A stretch of 64,000 nt of DNA from Imperialibacter sp040222815. GTDB lineage: Bacteria; Bacteroidota; Bacteroidia; Cytophagales; Cyclobacteriaceae. A program made the position numbers and the translations under genes. The stretch is from NCBI RefSeq assembly GCF_040222815.1, contig NZ_JAVKCH010000001.1, positions 253,492-317,491 of the forward strand, given 5' to 3'. Position 1 is the stretch's first letter, and each line of letters starts with the position of its first letter. Positions 1 through 9,258 of the stretch are shown here, in pieces. Below the pieces are notes generated by a model. That model was given only the letters and a program-made list of their open reading frames with translations. It was not told the DNA's origin and made no database searches.

Positions 1-762
1 AAGCAGGGGAAATCGCTGGAGGGTTCAACGAGCCAGTATTTCAACAAGCCAGTTTCTGGTTTGTGGAGCAAGATGGTTGTTCATGACTTCGACAAAGATG
101 GCGACCCGGATATTGTTGTGGGGAACTTCGGGCTAAACACCCAGCTCCATGCAAGCGAAAAAGAACCCATGACTCTTGTTTACAAAGATTTTGACAACAA
201 TGGTTCTGTGGATCCCATTCTCAACTACTATATCAAAGGTGAATCGGTACCGTTTGCCAGCAGAGACGAACTGCTTGACCAGATTTACGCCATGCGAAGC
301 AAGTATACTGACTATTCTTCCTATGCCGATGCCAGGCTGAGCACCATCTTCTCAAAAGCTGACCTAAAAGATGCCAAAGAGCTGAAGGCCACCGAACTGC
401 GCAGTATGTACCTGGAAAACAGAGATGGCAAACTCATTCCTCACGCCTTACCGGATGAGGCACAGTTCGCTCCCGTTTATGCAATGGCGCTGGTCGACTA
501 CAATAAAGATGGCAACATGGATCTCGTTGTGGCGGGCAATCAAAGCTCTATTCGCATTCGCATGGGAGTGATCGATGCCAATTTTGGGCAATTGTACGAA
601 GGTGACGGCAAGGGACATTTCAAATATGTATCACAGTCAAAATCTGGCTTCAGGTTCACTGGAGATACCAAGTCACTTGACGTGATAGATGTGGCAGGTG
701 AGCAGTTCCTGCTCGTGGGTGTGAATAATGTGGGTATCGAAGCGTATAAATTGAATAAGTGA
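1..762 (+). CDS. FG-GAP/VCBS repeat surface protein, C-terminal part (5' truncated)
   Basis: The frame is open from the first base, so this is the C-terminal 253 residues of a longer protein cut by the window edge. At least three calcium-binding-like FG-GAP/VCBS blades are visible: DFDKDGDPDIVVGNFG, DFDNNGSVDP and DYNKDGNMDLVVAGN. Such repeats form secreted beta-propellers of the integrin-alpha type. Related long proteins in Bacteroidota often lie near SusC/SusD genes and haloperoxidases (recalled family knowledge). The stop TGA shares its A with the ATG of the next gene, so the two are probably translationally coupled. The role is unknown; surface binding is an inference. Confidence 0.8.
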   Translation, partial: KQGKSLEGSTSQYFNKPVSGLWSKMVVHDFDKDGDPDIVVGNFGLNTQLHASEKEPMTLVYKDFDNNGSVDPILNYYIKGESVPFASRDELLDQIYAMRSKYTDYSSYADARLSTIFSKADLKDAKELKATELRSMYLENRDGKLIPHALPDEAQFAPVYAMALVDYNKDGNMDLVVAGNQSSIRIRMGVIDANFGQLYEGDGKGHFKYVSQSKSGFRFTGDTKSLDVIDVAGEQFLLVGVNNVGIEAYKLNK

Positions 763-2099
763 TGAAAAAGACTGTTATACTGGGTGTTTTGTTGGGCACT
801 ATGCAATTTACCGCCTCTGCGCAGACCAGCCTGAGCAATACGGAAGCGGCCAAAGTGTTCGCCGAGAACGCCTTCCACCTGTCGGAAGTGATGCTTCACG
901 ATGTGGCTAACCCACCTGCCGCCAGCCGGTTTTATGCTTATGCAATGCTGGGTGCCTACTACACAGCGACCACCAGTGGTAGCAACATTCCTCAAATTGG
1001 CCCAAACTTCAAAGTAAACCCGGGCGTTCATGCCCCCTACTCCGCAAAAGGCTTTGACCTGACCTTTGCAGCCACCTATGCCATGCTGGAGGTGGGAAAA
1101 AAGATCATGCCGTCGGGCTACCTGCTAAAAACCAATCAGGAGCAGCTGGAAACACAGTTCAAAGAGCAGTACAAGCTTTCAGCCCGGTCTGTTGAAGCTA
1201 ACAAGAAGTACGCCATTGAAATAGCAGACCAAATCATTCGGTATGCCAAAAGCGATGGGTACAATAAGCTGAGCACCTACACCAGATACACGCCAAGCAA
1301 AGAGGAAGGTCGGTGGTACCCTACGCCTCCTGAATACATGTCGGCCATTGAGCCGCAATGGAAAACCATCAGACCGTTCTTTCTTGAGTCGTACGACCAG
1401 TTTGTACCCACAGCCCCTGCTCCTTTCAGCCTTGACACCGCCAGCTCGTTTTTTAAGCAAACCATGGAGGTGTATGACGTTGTGAGGAACCTGACGCCTG
1501 AGCAGAAGCTTGTCGCCAGCTTTTGGGACTGCAACCCTTTTGCCGTAGCCTATTCGGGCCACATGGCCATCGGCTTGAAGAAGATCTCTCCTGGCGGCCA
1601 CTGGATGGGTATTACCGGTATCGCTTGTGAAAAGGCAGATATACCCTTCGACTCTACCATTTTTGTGCATGCCATGGTGGGCACTACCCTGCACGATGCT
1701 TTCATAAGCTGTTGGGATGAAAAATACCGGAGTGATAGGATCAGGCCTGAAACCATGATCAACAAGTACATTGATTCCGAATGGCGACCAATTCTCCAAA
1801 CACCTCCGTTTCCTGAATACACCAGTGGGCACAGCGTAGTGTCTGCTGCTTCTTCTGTTGTGCTCACAACACTTCTCGGCGATAATTTCGCTTTTAGAGA
1901 CGACTCTGAGGTGTATTTTGGATTACCGGAAAGGGACTTCAATTCCTTTTACGAGGCTGCAGCCGAAGCGGCCATTTCAAGGCTTTACGGCGGCATCCAC
2001 TACCGAGACGCCTGCGATGAGGGTGTGAAGCAAGGCCGGGCTGTGGGCACAAACTCCATCAACAAAGTTCTGAAGCCAGCCAGCAAGGGCACAAACTGA
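762..2099 (+). CDS. Vanadium-dependent haloperoxidase / PAP2-superfamily phosphatase, secreted
   Basis: The product is 445 residues from the ATG at 762; an in-frame GTG lies one codon earlier. It starts with a signal peptide (MKKTVILGVLLGTMQFTASAQ). The C-terminal half carries the vanadate/phosphate pocket shared by vanadium haloperoxidases and PAP2 phosphatases: KYRSDRIRPE near residue 318, TSGHS near 353 and RLYGGIHYRDA near 409. The family either oxidises halides with peroxide or hydrolyses phosphate esters, and the sequence alone does not settle which. It overlaps the stop of the FG-GAP protein by one base and is probably cotranscribed with it. The likely location is the periplasm or outside the cell. 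Confidence 0.85.
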   Translation: MKKTVILGVLLGTMQFTASAQTSLSNTEAAKVFAENAFHLSEVMLHDVANPPAASRFYAYAMLGAYYTATTSGSNIPQIGPNFKVNPGVHAPYSAKGFDLTFAATYAMLEVGKKIMPSGYLLKTNQEQLETQFKEQYKLSARSVEANKKYAIEIADQIIRYAKSDGYNKLSTYTRYTPSKEEGRWYPTPPEYMSAIEPQWKTIRPFFLESYDQFVPTAPAPFSLDTASSFFKQTMEVYDVVRNLTPEQKLVASFWDCNPFAVAYSGHMAIGLKKISPGGHWMGITGIACEKADIPFDSTIFVHAMVGTTLHDAFISCWDEKYRSDRIRPETMINKYIDSEWRPILQTPPFPEYTSGHSVVSAASSVVLTTLLGDNFAFRDDSEVYFGLPERDFNSFYEAAAEAAISRLYGGIHYRDACDEGVKQGRAVGTNSINKVLKPASKGTN

Positions 2100-2365
2100 A
2101 AAAGTAGCGGGTATTTCTGCCGGATCGAGTATCAATCAATCTGTATTCTTGGGGATTGAATGGATCGGTGTGCAGCTAAATAAAAAAGCAAACTGGTTCA
2201 ATGCGTCCCGCTTGGACCTTTTGCTTCTTTATGATCTCCAATCGCTGAATAGGATAACTCTATTTTTGAGTTTTACTCCCCAGATTTATTGCTTGATCCG
2301 TAATCCCCCCAAGATTTTCCGCCTGACCTGTAATCGTTGCCTTCTACCCGGTGAGACTGAAAACA

Positions 2366-2397
2366 AAAAAGCTTTCGGGCGAACCCGAAAGCTTTTT
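2366..2397. terminator. Bidirectional rho-independent terminator
   Basis: A perfect 9-bp stem GCTTTCGGG / CCCGAAAGC with loop CGAA is flanked by five A on the left and five T on the right, so it can act on either strand. It lies about 270 bp after the haloperoxidase stop and about 300 bp after the end of the minus-strand DUF1080 gene at 2703. Confidence 0.8.
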
Positions 2398-2470
2398 ACC
2401 TGCTCAGGAATGAGGTAACTAAACCTCTTTTAGACAAGATTTAGGCTCCTCCTTATCGCAACCTTCCACT

Positions 2471-2545
2471 GTTAACCTGTCCGCCAACTGGCGGGCGAGG
2501 TCCGCCAGTTGGCGGATGAGGCCTGGTTTTGGCAAGAAGGTTAAC
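2471..2545. repeat. Nested inverted repeat in an intergenic region
   Basis: The outer arms GTTAACCT (2471-2478) and AGGTTAAC (2538-2545) are perfect inverted repeats. Inside them CCGCCAACTGGCGG (2481-2494) and CCGCCAGTTGGCGG (2502-2515) form a second perfect 14-bp inverted pair, and each of those arms is itself nearly palindromic. The GC-rich core stands out from its AT-rich surroundings. It resembles a small REP- or MITE-type element, but no second copy was noticed in this window. The rest of 2100-2702 holds only the terminator at 2366-2397 and no convincing gene. Confidence 0.6.
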
Positions 2546-2702
2546 CCGGTATTGTATTCATGTTAGGTTTAGGACCATCTGCCTGCTCAGGATTTAATAC
2601 GAAGTTAGAGCATTCGATACTTTTTGACAAAGAGAAGGAACCAATATTTCTATTAATTTTTCGAACCGAAATAAATGGCAAAAAGCATCGTTTACATGCG
2701 CC

Positions 2703-3311
2703 TTAAAGCTCTTTGATCTTGATGTTTTTCCACTTCACACGAATACCACCTCCGTCGTGAATTTGAAGGGCAATTGACCCCGTTGCCTGCCCAATCTTCT
2801 CATCTTTGAAAGAGATCATCTCGGTGCCATTCACCCACGTAGTCACTTCATCGCCCACCACCTTGATGCGCATGGTGTTCCACTCCCCCATCTTCAGTGC
2901 CTTGTCCTTTTCAGGGTCTGGCTTGATCAACCAACCTCTGCCATAGGATTCGTAAATTCCCCCAGTATCATGTCCAGGAGGCGCCACTTCTGCCTGCCAG
3001 CCAGTGATCTTTGTGCCCTCAATGCTCGACCTGAAAAACACACCGCTGTTCCCATTGGCTTCCTGCTGAAACTCGAGCGTAAGGTCAAAGTCCTTGTAAG
3101 TTTTCTCTGTTGCAAAATAGCCGTATCCTTTATCTGGCCCACTTTCGCAAACCAGTAATCCATCCTCTACAAACCACTTTTCAGTGCCGTAAATCGTCCA
3201 TCCTTTCAGGTTCTTGCCATTGAAAATGGACTTTTGAGCAAACGCCCCGTTAGTCATCAAAAGCGCCAGGCCAATCGCCAGGGATACCCCCGTTAATTTC
3301 ATTCTTTTCAT
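2703..3311 (-). CDS. DUF1080 / 3-keto-disaccharide hydrolase-type secreted protein
   Basis: This 202-residue protein has a signal peptide (MKRMKLTGVSLAIGLALLMT, cleavage probably after GAFAQ) and a single concanavalin-like DUF1080 domain. Typical features are IFNGKNLKGW at the start, GNSGVFFRS in the middle, and a closing strand with HDGGGIRVKWKNIKIKEL. The family includes 3-keto-glycoside hydrolases and is common in Bacteroidota and Planctomycetota beside sugar oxidoreductases and ThuA proteins. Here a large ThuA/sugar-dehydrogenase fusion lies immediately upstream on the same strand (gap about 90 bp), which supports a role in extracytoplasmic sugar breakdown. The substrate is not determinable. 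Confidence 0.85.
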   Translation of the reverse strand: MKRMKLTGVSLAIGLALLMTNGAFAQKSIFNGKNLKGWTIYGTEKWFVEDGLLVCESGPDKGYGYFATEKTYKDFDLTLEFQQEANGNSGVFFRSSIEGTKITGWQAEVAPPGHDTGGIYESYGRGWLIKPDPEKDKALKMGEWNTMRIKVVGDEVTTWVNGTEMISFKDEKIGQATGSIALQIHDGGGIRVKWKNIKIKEL

Positions 3312-3400
3312 TGTTGCTTATTGTTTAAGTATATCTGTATTAGCTATTAAATTGTATTACCTGCTGTCGACTCCAAAGGCGAAACTTACCATAGCAAAGG

Positions 3401-6400
3401 TTATTTTTCAAATTGAATCGTTTTCAATACGGCCAGGTTGTCATTCGGCTTTTCTGGTTTCATAATGAAGAAATACATATCATGCCGTCCCTCCAAGGGC
3501 TTTTTCAGTGTTCCTTGAACAGTACCGCTATCACCCCAGGAGCCCGTAGCAACAAAATCTGTCTTGCTGACAATGGGCCCGGCATATGAATCCAGTCTCA
3601 CTTCTATATAGCCATTTTTTTTGTCTGCCGCATACTCGTAGCTGAATCCTTTGATGCCAGTCATGTCAATGTTCTTCAGGAGAATATAGGATTTATGGCC
3701 TCCCTGACTCAGGCTATTGCCCCACCTGGGAAAGCCTTCATGCGCATCCGCAAATACTGTGCTCACCCTGGCATTTCGAAGCGAAATTATCTCAGAGCCG
3801 GTCAAAGGTTCCACACCGTTAGCTCCTTTGTCGGTATAAGTAGCCAACAGGTTGTACACACCACGCCTGTCGTCCTTTTTGTGCTTGCTCAAAGCCACCT
3901 TACCCTCTGCAGGCAACGTAGTAGCTGTGGACGGGTTAGCCAGCGATAAAATATAATTAACAATCTCTTTGGCGTCGTCCATGGGAATCTGTGGGTGGGC
4001 TGCCATCACGTGCACATCACCCCAATTGCCGCCCCCTCCCTGAATAATCTTCCTGGCCAATGTATTGACTGCCGAAGGATCTCCCTTGTATCTTTCTGCC
4101 ACTTTCAGGTAGGCGGGCCCAACGGAAATGTCTTTTACCGTATGGCAGGCCTTGCAATCGCTGGCCTCAATAAGTGATTTACCCAGAGAGTTATCCCTCA
4201 GCACTGCCTGATGGCCAACTGCTTCCGCCGCTGCCATACTTGGCGTGGGATTGTAGTCAAACAATACAGTCACTGCTGAGGGGGGTATAGTCCCTTCTTC
4301 CTTGTCGTTTACCACCACTTTGTAAGAGAACGACGGATTATTGTCCCAGAAAAATGATTTGTTGCCAGCCGTTTCAACTGCCACCTTTGGCCGCTCGTTG
4401 CCCACTCTCACCAGCACAGTGTCCGAACCAACGGCACCAGCTTTATCAATTACCCGCAATACCGCATTGTACAGTCCGGGTGTTTCGTAGGTATAGCTTG
4501 CGTTGCGGTCAGTAGCTCCCACCGTTTTCCCGTCAAACAACCATTGGAAGCTTATTTCATCGTCATCATCATAGTCGGTTGTTCCAGCGCTGCTGAACTT
4601 TACCGCCAGTGGTGCCACTCCAGCGATCTCCGACGGGCCCCTGTAGCGTGATTCAGACGTCACAAAAGCTTTGGCCCTCTTTTCCGCCATAGCTACGGAA
4701 TCGACAATGCTTGCCCTGGCAATTGGTGGCCGGTTGCCGGTATTGTATTCCACCCTGACCAACCTCGCATCGTCATTATCGGCACCGTACACCGACCCGT
4801 ACTCCAGCATGTACATCACGCCTTCCTTGCTGAACACCATATCAATCGGTCTTCGGAAGTCGCCATTGTTGGTCATAAAGGGCTCGTTGCGCACATAGTT
4901 TTCGTTTTCATCGAACCGCAGCACCATGACCCAGTTTCTCATCCAATCGAACACGAACAAGCTGCCGTCGAAATACTCGGGAAACCCATTTGGCGACTTC
5001 TGCGAAGCATTATATGTGTAAAAAGACCCCGCCATGGCACTTCGTCCTCCTTTGCCCAGCTCAGGAAAGTCGGGTGATGCAGCGTAAGGGTACCAAATCA
5101 TTGCCGGCGTGGCTGGCGGCAGATTAGCAAGGCCCGTATTGTTCGGCGAATTGTTCACCGGTGCTGCCGGGTCATATTTCGGCCCTGCGGTGTTTGTGGC
5201 AAAGTCCCACTCGGTATAGGCATAGTTATCGCCAACAAAGTATGGCCAGCCGAAGTAGCCTGCCTTTTTGGCCTGGTTAAATTCATCGTAGCCCCTCGGG
5301 CCTTGTATACTGTCCTCACCTGCATCCGGCCCTATCTCGCCCCAATAGATGGTTCCTGTTTTAGGGTTGATGGCTATCCTGTAGGGGTTGCGGCAACCCA
5401 TGGCGTAAATTTCAGGCAAAGTCTTCTCTGTGCCAGGGGCAAACAAATTTCCTTCTGGGATAGTGTAAGTTCCATCTTCCTGCGGACGGATCCGCAAAAT
5501 CTTTCCTTTGAAATCGTTGGTATTGGCAGCTGACCGTTGGGCATCCATAGGGAAGTACTCCGGCTCAGGCCTTTCGTCGATGGGTGCATAGCCATTGGAG
5601 GGAAATGGTGTTGTGCCATCCCCGGTCGATAGAATCAGGTTCCCGTCCTTGTCGAAGGCCAGTGAGCCACCATGATGTGCCCCGCTGTTGATCTGCACAG
5701 GCACTTTCAAGAGCACTTTTTCCGAATTCAGGTCTAACGTGTTGTCGGCAGTTACCACAAATCGGGACAAATGGAAGAAAAATGGTTCTCCCTCCATCGG
5801 CGGTGAGTGATACAGATAAATATACCCATTGCTGGCAAAGTTGGGGTCAAGCGTCACTCCTATTAACCCGGTGCCGCCTTTGTTCATCACATCAAGCTGA
5901 TGAACCAGTTTGTTCTCCCCGCTCTTTGTGTCAAACATCCACACCTTTCCGTTGAACATTTCGGTGTAAAAAAGCCTTCCGTCGTCAGCAATGGCCATTT
6001 CCATCGGCACATCAAGGTCATTCACCAGAATCGTTTTCACGAAACGGTTTTCTTCAGGTGCCTCCACCGCATATGACTTAGAGTAATCCAGGGTCACATT
6101 TTCTCCCATAGCATATTGAATACCACCATAAATATGCTGCAAAAACAAGGGGTCACTGAAGCTGTCTTCCACATGACCGCCGCCAGTGTAGAAGGCTCGA
6201 CCACCGTCAAACTCATGGTACCAAGCAATGGGGTGGTTGGCTCCATTGGTGCCGCCATTGTAGGTGTTTTCGTCCAGGTAGGCGAGCACATTCAACTCGG
6301 AGTAAAAGCTTTTATAGCTATACCACTCGTCCGTTCTTTCCCATTTGACTGGAAGCCCTTTTGTTGAAATATGCGTAGTGTCGGAGACAAGCACAGTGGC

Positions 6401-6850
6401 TTTTTGGATATTGGAATTTCGGGGATGGCTGGAAAAGTGGGCTCCCATGAGTTTGCCATACCACGGCCAGTCATATTCGGTGTCGGCGGCAGAGTGAATA
6501 CCAACATAGCCACCACCTGCCTGAATGTAGCGTTCGAAGGCCGCCTGCTGTTTGGCATTCAGTACATTACCGGTCGTGCAATTGAACACTACTGCTTTAT
6601 ACTTCTTTAGGTTGTCGTCGGCAAATGCCTCAGAGTTACTGGTGGTGTCTACGGCAAAGCCGTGCTCCTCGCCCAATTTTTGAATAGCGGCTATCCCATA
6701 GGGAATTGAGCCATGCTGGTAGCCCTTGGTTTCAGAAAAAACCAGCACCCTTGGGCCGTTTGAGCCACTGTCGCACGATTCAAGCGTTAGCAGTGAAAGT
6801 AAAAGAACATAGCCAGAAAGGAGCCGCCTGGAGTAAAGAAGTAGTTTCAT
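3401..6850 (-). CDS. ThuA - PQQ-type sugar dehydrogenase - PKD - cytochrome c - carbohydrate-binding fusion lipoprotein
   Basis: The product is about 1149 residues if started at the ATG at 6850, which opens a lipoprotein signal ending LLLSLLTLESC; another ATG lies six codons upstream. Domains in order: ThuA (about 30-245, with GGGYVGIHSAADTEYDWPWY); a GSDH/PQQ-type six-bladed propeller (about 265-710, with NSGAHHGGSLAFDKDGNLI and MGCRNPYRIA); a PKD domain (about 745-825); a mono-haem cytochrome c (CKACH near 898-902); and a C-terminal CBM6-like domain (about 1030-1149). It probably oxidises a sugar outside the inner membrane and passes electrons to its own haem. The ThuA part may act on 3-keto sugars. 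Substrate and cofactor are inferred. Confidence 0.85.
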   Translation of the reverse strand: MKLLLYSRRLLSGYVLLLSLLTLESCDSGSNGPRVLVFSETKGYQHGSIPYGIAAIQKLGEEHGFAVDTTSNSEAFADDNLKKYKAVVFNCTTGNVLNAKQQAAFERYIQAGGGYVGIHSAADTEYDWPWYGKLMGAHFSSHPRNSNIQKATVLVSDTTHISTKGLPVKWERTDEWYSYKSFYSELNVLAYLDENTYNGGTNGANHPIAWYHEFDGGRAFYTGGGHVEDSFSDPLFLQHIYGGIQYAMGENVTLDYSKSYAVEAPEENRFVKTILVNDLDVPMEMAIADDGRLFYTEMFNGKVWMFDTKSGENKLVHQLDVMNKGGTGLIGVTLDPNFASNGYIYLYHSPPMEGEPFFFHLSRFVVTADNTLDLNSEKVLLKVPVQINSGAHHGGSLAFDKDGNLILSTGDGTTPFPSNGYAPIDERPEPEYFPMDAQRSAANTNDFKGKILRIRPQEDGTYTIPEGNLFAPGTEKTLPEIYAMGCRNPYRIAINPKTGTIYWGEIGPDAGEDSIQGPRGYDEFNQAKKAGYFGWPYFVGDNYAYTEWDFATNTAGPKYDPAAPVNNSPNNTGLANLPPATPAMIWYPYAASPDFPELGKGGRSAMAGSFYTYNASQKSPNGFPEYFDGSLFVFDWMRNWVMVLRFDENENYVRNEPFMTNNGDFRRPIDMVFSKEGVMYMLEYGSVYGADNDDARLVRVEYNTGNRPPIARASIVDSVAMAEKRAKAFVTSESRYRGPSEIAGVAPLAVKFSSAGTTDYDDDDEISFQWLFDGKTVGATDRNASYTYETPGLYNAVLRVIDKAGAVGSDTVLVRVGNERPKVAVETAGNKSFFWDNNPSFSYKVVVNDKEEGTIPPSAVTVLFDYNPTPSMAAAEAVGHQAVLRDNSLGKSLIEASDCKACHTVKDISVGPAYLKVAERYKGDPSAVNTLARKIIQGGGGNWGDVHVMAAHPQIPMDDAKEIVNYILSLANPSTATTLPAEGKVALSKHKKDDRRGVYNLLATYTDKGANGVEPLTGSEIISLRNARVSTVFADAHEGFPRWGNSLSQGGHKSYILLKNIDMTGIKGFSYEYAADKKNGYIEVRLDSYAGPIVSKTDFVATGSWGDSGTVQGTLKKPLEGRHDMYFFIMKPEKPNDNLAVLKTIQFEK

Positions 6851-7058
6851 AGGATGTAGCTTAAGCAATTAAATGTAAGGCTATTCTCGCTGCTTTCTGA
6901 TTCTAGAGTTTATGAATGGAAAATTTGAAGGATGAAAGCTTTTGATGCCCTCAGCAAATTGTCAGACACGAACACTTTTCCCGGCTTATTTCTTTGTTAG
7001 AGCCACATTACTTCCTCATTTTTGCGCAACGGTTCTATCGATTTTTTATCCACCCTTT

Positions 7059-8144
7059 ATGGCAAAGAAAATTTACTTTACCCCTGGCCCCTCCGACATC
7101 TATTTCACTGTGGAGGAGCACCTGAAAAACGCCCTCAAAGAGCAAATACCTGCTATTTCTCATAGAAGTAAGCGGTTTCAGGAAATTTATGCGGAAGCTG
7201 AAAGCAATCTCCGCACCTTGTTTGGCCTGCCCAACGATTTTCACCTGGCTTTTACCGCTTCCGCCACCGAGGTGTGGGAGCGACTGATTCAAAACTGCGT
7301 AGAGAAAGAATCCTTCCATTTTGTCAATGGCTCATTTTCTCAGAGATTTTATGAAATAGCCGGAGAGCTGGGCCGGACAGCCAAAATGGCAAAGGCCGAT
7401 TACGGCAGCTACACCCCTATCAGCGATGTTGCCATTTCAGGTTCCGCAGAGCTTATTTCGGTGACGCAAAATGAAACCAGTACGGGCGTTGCCTTCCCGC
7501 AAAATGAGATAGAACAGCTTAAAGCTGCCTATCCTAATGCGTTGATTGCGGTAGACTTTGTAAGCTCAGCCCCAGTTTCCAATATCGATTTTAGCAAAAT
7601 CGACACTGCCTACCTTTCAGTGCAGAAATGCTTCGGCTTGCCGGCGGGGTTGGGTGTTTGGTTTTACAATGATCGCTGCCTCGAAAGAGCAAAGGCCTTA
7701 CAGGCAAAAGGTCAGGTCATTGGCTCCTACCACAGCCTGCTCAAGCTGCACGAAGGTGGCCTCAAGAAACAGACGCCAGAAACACCAAACGTCTTGTTCA
7801 TCTACCTGCTTGGCAAAGTCGCTGGCGATATGCTGTCCAAAGGCCTTGACAGAATCCGAATCGAAGCGGAATACAAAGCAACCGTATTGTACACCTACTT
7901 CGAAAGTCATCCACTGTTTGCTCCTTTTGTAAAAAATGCAGGCGCCAGATCCAAAACCGTGATTGTGGCAGAAACAGGGCAACACACAGCGGCATTGATC
8001 GATTTTTTGAAAACTAAAGGCATGGTGGTGGGTAGCGGCTATGGCCCGTTCAAAGATTCGCATATCCGGGTCGCCAACTTTCCAACACACTCAAAAGAAA
8101 GCATCGAACTGCTGGTCGATACGATTGACACCTTCCGGCAGTGA
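7059..8144 (+). CDS. Class V PLP aminotransferase, phosphoserine-aminotransferase-like
   Basis: The ATG at 7059 gives 361 residues beginning MAKKIYFTPGPSDIYF, the usual N-terminus of class V aminotransferases; the open frame reaches 39 codons further upstream without conserved sequence. The candidate PLP lysine is in LSVQKCFGLPAGLG near residue 200, and the preceding aspartate is in AVDFVSSAP. The segment KKQTPETPNVLFIYLLGKV resembles the SerC family, so phosphoserine aminotransferase is plausible, but alanine-glyoxylate-type activity is not excluded. It stands alone on the plus strand, divergent from the ThuA fusion. Confidence 0.8.
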   Translation: MAKKIYFTPGPSDIYFTVEEHLKNALKEQIPAISHRSKRFQEIYAEAESNLRTLFGLPNDFHLAFTASATEVWERLIQNCVEKESFHFVNGSFSQRFYEIAGELGRTAKMAKADYGSYTPISDVAISGSAELISVTQNETSTGVAFPQNEIEQLKAAYPNALIAVDFVSSAPVSNIDFSKIDTAYLSVQKCFGLPAGLGVWFYNDRCLERAKALQAKGQVIGSYHSLLKLHEGGLKKQTPETPNVLFIYLLGKVAGDMLSKGLDRIRIEAEYKATVLYTYFESHPLFAPFVKNAGARSKTVIVAETGQHTAALIDFLKTKGMVVGSGYGPFKDSHIRVANFPTHSKESIELLVDTIDTFRQ

Positions 8145-8236
8145 TTTTTATCCATTTAACTGCTAATGGCTAAAAAAATACCGTACAAATACTTCTTAGG
8201 CGGAGTTGTTTCAAGAATAAATTAGTTTTAGTAAAG

Positions 8237-8244
8237 TAACTTTG
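8237..8244 (+). promoter_or_regulatory. Candidate -7 element for the universal stress protein gene
   Basis: TAACTTTG matches the Bacteroidota -7 consensus TAnnTTTG exactly and lies 25 bp before the ATG at 8270. No well-spaced TTTG was found upstream, so the site is tentative. A two-codon ORF (ATG AAG TAG, 8261-8269) ends immediately before the real start. Confidence 0.4.
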
Positions 8245-8269
8245 TGTTGACAAAACCTTAATGAAGTAG

Positions 8270-9193
8270 ATGCATAATTTTCATAAAATTCTGGTAGGAC
8301 TCGACTTGACTGATATTGATGAGCAGTTGATCAAAGCAGCGTCATTCATCACCACTGCGTTTAAGTCCAAAGAGATTTACTTCTACAATGTGATCAGGGA
8401 CTTCAGCGTGCCTGAAGAGCTTATCAAGGAATTCCCAACTGTTGTGGAACAACTTATTGTCGACAGAAAGCATGAGATGGAGAATAAAGTCAATCAGTAC
8501 TACAGTTTTCCGGACGGAATAAAGGTCAACTTCCTTGTGAAGCAGGGACAGCCTACCAAAAAGATCATGAAATTTGCTGACGAGAAAAAAATAGACTTGA
8601 TCATGGTGGGCCGGAAACCAAAGCCCAAGAGCGGCGGCATCATTATCAACCGTCTTGCAAGGCGTGCAGGATGCTCTCTGCTTATCGTGCCCAAAGAATA
8701 TGACCATGCGCTTGAGAAGCTGTTTGTACCTATCGACTTTTCTGATTACTCACTTGACGCCATGCAACAGGCAGTGGCAATTGCCCGATCCAATACTAAG
8801 CCGGTAAAAATCATAGCGCAAAACGTCTACAACGTGCCTCAGGGCTACCACTACACGGGCAAATCCTACAAGGAATTTGCTGCCATAATGAAAGCCAATG
8901 CAGAAAAAAATTATGAGAAGTTTATTAAACAAATAGATACTGAAGGCATTGACATTGAACCGATTTATTCACTCGACAAGCACGACGACGTAATGGGGAC
9001 TATTTTTGCCGTTGCTAAAAAGAGTCTCGCTGACATCATCATCATCGGTGCCAAAGGGCGCTCGGCAACAGCCGCCTTGTTCATAGGTACAAATGCAGAG
9101 AAACTGGTTCAAATTGACTCAAAAATCCCCATCCTGGTAATAAGACCTACGGGAAGAACGGAGGGTTTGCTTGAGTACCTGAAAGAACTGTAA
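8270..9193 (+). CDS. Tandem universal stress protein (two UspA domains)
   Basis: This 307-residue protein consists of two Usp domains (about 1-145 and 146-295). The second contains the ATP-binding pattern G-x2-G-x9-G-(S/T) in IIGAKGRSATAALFIGTNAE; the first has the degenerate VGRKPKPKSGGII. Tandem Usp proteins bind adenine nucleotides and act in stress physiology; the particular signal is unknown. An exact TAnnTTTG box precedes the gene. It appears monocistronic, with glpD starting 65 bp downstream after an inverted repeat. Confidence 0.9.
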   Translation: MHNFHKILVGLDLTDIDEQLIKAASFITTAFKSKEIYFYNVIRDFSVPEELIKEFPTVVEQLIVDRKHEMENKVNQYYSFPDGIKVNFLVKQGQPTKKIMKFADEKKIDLIMVGRKPKPKSGGIIINRLARRAGCSLLIVPKEYDHALEKLFVPIDFSDYSLDAMQQAVAIARSNTKPVKIIAQNVYNVPQGYHYTGKSYKEFAAIMKANAEKNYEKFIKQIDTEGIDIEPIYSLDKHDDVMGTIFAVAKKSLADIIIIGAKGRSATAALFIGTNAEKLVQIDSKIPILVIRPTGRTEGLLEYLKEL

Positions 9194-9225
9194 CTATTTT
9201 AAAACATTCTTGCCGCAATGTGATT

Positions 9226-9249
9226 TTATAATAAGCCCTCTTATCATAA
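9226..9249. promoter_or_regulatory. Imperfect inverted repeat just upstream of glpD
   Basis: TTATAATAAG (9226-9235) and CTTATCATAA (9240-9249) are inverted arms with one mismatch around a 4-bp spacer, ending 9 bp before the glpD ATG. It is AT-rich and without a T-run, so an operator is more likely than a terminator. No regulator is assigned. Confidence 0.4.
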
Positions 9250-9258
9250 CTTGCTGGC

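Noticed and set aside
540..1031. 163-codon minus-strand open frame
   Set aside because: It lies antisense to the FG-GAP and haloperoxidase genes and has no recognisable domain.
1179..1942. Overlapping minus-strand open frames inside the haloperoxidase gene
   Set aside because: They are antisense shadows of a well-supported enzyme.
2149..2418. 89-codon plus-strand open frame
   Set aside because: It runs through the terminator hairpin at 2366-2397 and has no family resemblance.
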